From the NCBI RefSeq assembly GCF_040643435.1, contig NZ_JBEYUH010000010.1:62001-126000 (forward strand): DNA of 64,000 bases, read 5' to 3'. A program made the translations under genes and the position numbers. Positions 61,172 through 64,000 of the stretch are shown here, piece after piece (position 1 is the first letter of the stretch; each line of letters begins with the position of its first letter). This DNA is from Rhodococcus sp040643435. Lineage in GTDB: Bacteria; Actinomycetota; Actinomycetes; Mycobacteriales; Mycobacteriaceae. The notes beneath the pieces were generated by a model that ran no database searches, was not told the origin of the DNA, and was given only the letters and a program-made list of their open reading frames with translations.

Positions 61172-62464
61172 TCACGCACCCGCCAGCAGAGCGGCCACCG
61201 GATCTGCGAGGAAGGAGCCGATCGTCGCGAGAGCGCGGCCTGCTTGTTCCCCGTCGACGAGCCGATGGTCGAACGACAGTGACAGGGTGACGACCTTGCG
61301 GACCGCGAGAGCACCGTCCACCACCCACGGGCGGTCGGAGATCGCTCCGACCGCGAGAATCGCGGACTCGCCCGGATTGAGGATCGGTGTTCCCGCATCC
61401 ACGCCGAAAACTCCGACGTTCGTCACCGAGACGGTCGAACCGGTCAACTCGACCGGCGAGGACCGTCCTGCCCGCGCTCGGTCGGCGACCTCGGCGATCG
61501 AATTGGCCAGCCGGGGCAACGACAACCGTTGTGCCTCGCGTACGACGGGAACCTTGAGACCCTCCGGGGTCGCGGTAGCGATCCCGAGATGCACGTCGTG
61601 GTGGAGGACGATCTCACCGGATTCGTCTTCCCAGCGCGAATTCAGCGACGGCTCGTCGGTGATCGCGCGCATCAGTGCACGGGAGACGATGCTCAGGGCG
61701 GTGGGGCGGACGCCTTCGAAGACAGGGGACGCGCGCAGAGTGGACACCAGATCGACCGTGGCGGTCGCGTCACACGTGAGGAACACCGTGGCGTGCGGGG
61801 CGGTGAAGGCACTGCGGGATACGGCGTCGGCGGTCCGCTTGCGGATGCCTCCGACGGGCACCCGGGTGGTCCGCGCGGCGGGGGACGCGGATGCGTGCGT
61901 GTCGGTCCCTCGGGTGTGTGCCTCGCCGTGTCCCGCAGCGCGGCGCACGTCGTCGCGGGTGATCACCCCACCCCGCCCGGTGCCGGTCACCGTGGTCAGG
62001 TCGACTTCCAGGAGGCCGGCGAGTTTGCGTGCACCGGGTTTGGCGTCGGGGCGCGAGGGTGGTGTATCGGCCTCTCGGGTGGGACCTTCCTCGCCCGGCA
62101 TACGGCGGGCCGTGCGCCTGCTCGGCGGTGCCTCGCCGGGGCCGTAGCCGACGAGCACCGACGGATGTGGCGAGCCGGTCTCGCCTCCCGGTGTGTCATC
62201 GCTTCCGGCATCGGTGGCGATCCGCAGCAGCGGTGTCCCGACCGGAACCGTCTGCCCGGGTTCGACGAGCAGTTCGGTGATCGTGCCCGCACAGGGCGAG
62301 GGCAGTTCCACCGTGGCCTTCGCGGTCTCGACCTCTCCGATGACCTGATTGAGTGCGATGCGGTCGCCGACCGCGACCGCCCAGCGCACCCAGTCCGCCT
62401 CGGTCAGGCCTTCGCCGAGGTCCGGGAGGCGGAACTCCTCGACTGTGCGTGCGGGATTCGTCAT
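61172..62464 (-). CDS. bkdC: Branched-chain 2-oxoacid dehydrogenase E2 (lipoamide acyltransferase)
   Basis: The 430-residue E2 core has an N-terminal lipoyl domain with lipoate Lys49 (GEVETAKATVE), a peripheral subunit-binding domain (ARKLAGLLEVDLTTVTGTG, about 147-180), an Ala/Thr-rich linker, and the acyltransferase domain ending in SLSFDHRLVDGEQAG (catalytic His/Asp). It transfers acyl groups from decarboxylated Val, Leu and Ile ketoacids to CoA. It lies 8 nt downstream of bkdB. ATG 62464 begins the lipoyl domain; a start 12 nt upstream is also possible. Confidence 0.88.
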   Translation of the reverse strand: MTNPARTVEEFRLPDLGEGLTEADWVRWAVAVGDRIALNQVIGEVETAKATVELPSPCAGTITELLVEPGQTVPVGTPLLRIATDAGSDDTPGGETGSPHPSVLVGYGPGEAPPSRRTARRMPGEEGPTREADTPPSRPDAKPGARKLAGLLEVDLTTVTGTGRGGVITRDDVRRAAGHGEAHTRGTDTHASASPAARTTRVPVGGIRKRTADAVSRSAFTAPHATVFLTCDATATVDLVSTLRASPVFEGVRPTALSIVSRALMRAITDEPSLNSRWEDESGEIVLHHDVHLGIATATPEGLKVPVVREAQRLSLPRLANSIAEVADRARAGRSSPVELTGSTVSVTNVGVFGVDAGTPILNPGESAILAVGAISDRPWVVDGALAVRKVVTLSLSFDHRLVDGEQAGRALATIGSFLADPVAALLAGA

Positions 62465-62472
62465 GATGCTCC

Positions 62473-63453
62473 TCACGCTGCGAGTGCGCGGTCGACGGCG
62501 TCGAGGATCCGATCGGCATCGGGGCGATGATGCGATTCGAGTTTGGCCGGGGGATAGGGGATGTCGAATCCGCCGACTCGCAACACCGGTGCCTCGAGCT
62601 GATAGAAGCAGCGTTCGCTCGTGCGGGCCGCGATTTCCGCACCGATGCCGCAGAACACGGGCGCCTCCTGCACGACGACGAGCCGGCCGGTCCGACGCAC
62701 GGACGCCTCGATCGTGTCGAAATCGATGGGCGACAACGTCCTCAGGTCGACGACTTCGAGCGAATGCCCCTCGGTTTCGGCGACCTCGGCGGCCCGCAGC
62801 GCTGTAGCCACCAGTGCACCGAAGGTCACGATCGTCGCGTCGGAACCGGACCGGGCGATCCGCGCGCTGTCGAGGCCGATCTCGGGAGCGGTCTGCGTGT
62901 CCACCTCACCTCGTTCCCAGTAACGGTGCTTGGGTTCGAGGAAGATCACAGGGTCGTCGAGCGCGATCGCCTGCTGAATCATCCAGTACGCATCGGAAGG
63001 GGTGCTCGGACTGATCACGCGCAGGCCGGCGGTGTGTGTGAAGTACACCTCGGGTGATTCCGAGTGGTGCTCGACCGCGCCGATGCCTCCGCCGTAAGGG
63101 ATGCGGACGGTCAGCGGCGCTGTCACCGCACCGGCCGTGCGGTAGTGGATCTTCGCGACCTGGGAGACGATCTGGTCGAACGCGGGATACACGAAGCCGT
63201 CGAACTGGATCTCGCACACCGGCCGGTATCCCCGCAGCGCCATCCCGAAGGCTGTTCCCACGATTCCTGATTCGGCGAGCGGAGTGTCGATCACGCGTGC
63301 TCCACCGAAATCCTTCTGCAGAGTGTCTGTGATCCGGAAGACGCCTCCGAGGGTGCCGACGTCCTCGCCCATGACGACGACCTTGGGATCCTGTTCGAGC
63401 GCGCGCCGCAGTCCTGCGTTGAGGGCGCCGGCGAGTGTCATCGTCGTGGTCAT
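62473..63453 (-). CDS. bkdB: Branched-chain 2-oxoacid dehydrogenase E1 beta
   Basis: The 326-residue TPP-dependent E1 beta subunit carries the conserved MGEDVGTLGGVFR, DTPLAESGIVGTAFGMALRGYRPVCEIQF, YGGGIGAVEHHSESPE and VVDLRTLSPID. It pairs with E1 alpha upstream, whose stop it overlaps by 4 nt (ATGA). Branched-chain rather than pyruvate specificity is inferred from the split alpha/beta E1 and the E2 type, as in mycobacterial bkdABC. Confidence 0.9.
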   Translation of the reverse strand: MTTTMTLAGALNAGLRRALEQDPKVVVMGEDVGTLGGVFRITDTLQKDFGGARVIDTPLAESGIVGTAFGMALRGYRPVCEIQFDGFVYPAFDQIVSQVAKIHYRTAGAVTAPLTVRIPYGGGIGAVEHHSESPEVYFTHTAGLRVISPSTPSDAYWMIQQAIALDDPVIFLEPKHRYWERGEVDTQTAPEIGLDSARIARSGSDATIVTFGALVATALRAAEVAETEGHSLEVVDLRTLSPIDFDTIEASVRRTGRLVVVQEAPVFCGIGAEIAARTSERCFYQLEAPVLRVGGFDIPYPPAKLESHHRPDADRILDAVDRALAA

Positions 63454-64000
63454 CGTCCCGCCTCCTCGGTCGCTGGGCCGAAACTCGCCAGATACCGGGA
63501 GTGGTCGGCGCGTTCCTCACCCACAAGCGGATGCGCGGTGGCGTAGACGTGGTCGAACAGAGTCGCCGGGTCCGGGTCGGGCAACTCGAGTGTGCCGCGC
63601 CGGAGTCGCGCGGCGGCCTCGTCGGCCTCGGCTCGGACCTCGTCGAGGAAGGACTCGTCGATCCGACCTTCGCGCTCGAGCAACCGTCGTAGCCGATCGA
63701 GAGGGTCGCGCAACTTCCACTCCTCGAGGTCGGCGGGTGTGCGGTACCGGGCCGGGTCGTCCGAGGTCGTGTGCGGACCCATGCGGTAGGTGAGGGCCTC
63801 GATGAAGAACGGTCCGCCGCCGTCGCGGGCATGCCGGATGGCGCGCCGTGTCACCGCGAGCACTGCGAGGACGTCGTTGCCGTCCACCTGCACAGCGGGC
63901 ATCCCGAAGCCGGCGGCGCGGAGCGCGAGGGGAACGGGGCTCTGCACGCGCGTGGGCACACTGATCGCCCACTGGTTGTTCTGGCAGAAGAAGACCACCC
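63450..64000 (-). CDS. bkdA: Branched-chain 2-oxoacid dehydrogenase E1 alpha (partial, runs off edge)
   Basis: The C-terminal 183 residues of E1 alpha are present: VFFCQNNQWAISVP (TPP region), AVQVDGNDVLAVLAVTRRA, FIEALTYRMGPHTTSDDPARYR (phosphorylation-loop region). The N-terminal half lies beyond position 64000. It is the first gene visible of the bkdA-bkdB-bkdC operon, which supplies branched acyl-CoA from amino acid breakdown. A regulator or promoter would be outside the window. Confidence 0.9.
   Translation of the reverse strand, partial: VVFFCQNNQWAISVPTRVQSPVPLALRAAGFGMPAVQVDGNDVLAVLAVTRRAIRHARDGGGPFFIEALTYRMGPHTTSDDPARYRTPADLEEWKLRDPLDRLRRLLEREGRIDESFLDEVRAEADEAAARLRRGTLELPDPDPATLFDHVYATAHPLVGEERADHSRYLASFGPATEEAGR

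Noticed and set aside
1..64000. tRNA, rRNA, CRISPR, insertion sequences or prophage
   Set aside because: No cloverleaf, spaced repeat array, transposase or integrase was seen on either strand. Small structured RNAs could still be missed without a covariance search.

Overview
This is a 64 kb stretch of a GC-rich actinobacterial chromosome, almost certainly from the Mycobacteriales and probably Rhodococcus or a close relative. The evidence is gene content: a DinB2-type polymerase, an Rv2326c/Rv2325c-like ECF transporter pair, EF-G2, FadD15, a three-gene transhydrogenase and a chorismate-mutase-fold protein of mycobacterial type, plus several mycothiol-type DinB/MDMPI proteins and F420-type flavoproteins. 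GTG and TTG starts and 4-nt stop/start overlaps are common. No rRNA, tRNA, CRISPR array, insertion sequence or prophage was seen.

Layout. 1-3921: tail of an unknown gene, then a sugar-type ABC importer (lipoprotein, double ATPase, permease). 4088-6302: a tight flavin operon (FMN reductase, flavin reductase, bifunctional RibBA) with no visible FMN riboswitch. 6484-12326: F420-type reductase, DinB2-like polymerase, ECF transporter (S-like domain fused to two ATPases, then EcfT), DedA protein, and a second flavin reductase beside the wreck of a second FMN reductase. 12340-18390: DHA2 efflux pump, PPOX protein, two MDMPI-type proteins, AraC regulator, PsuG. 18395-22245: NrtR-type regulator divergent from an ADP-ribosylglycohydrolase across a strong palindrome, an iron alcohol dehydrogenase and a beta-carbonic anhydrase. 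22258-32962 (all minus): PIG-L deacetylase, EF-G2, a CbiM remnant, and an operon of a 1839-residue GltB-like protein with a CysJ-like diflavin reductase. 33279-37700: aldehyde dehydrogenase, degenerate chorismate-mutase-fold protein, membrane protein, thiolase.

37778-44600 is the most notable region: JetA, JetB and JetC of a type II Wadjet (plasmid-defence SMC) system in a translationally coupled operon. JetC is followed at once by a 16-bp hairpin and then by a convergent thiolase gene. No JetD nuclease is present anywhere in the window.

44774-64000: MarR regulator and FadD15, MalQ, macro-domain protein, a possible YbjN/TY-Chap protein, two esterases, a four-gene HIT/MDMPI/S51/GNAT operon, a sirtuin, the transhydrogenase pntAa-pntAb-pntB, and the branched-chain 2-oxoacid dehydrogenase operon, which runs off the right edge. 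NAD/ADP-ribose metabolism recurs (NrtR, ADP-ribosylglycohydrolase, macro domain, sirtuin, transhydrogenase), as does flavin chemistry.
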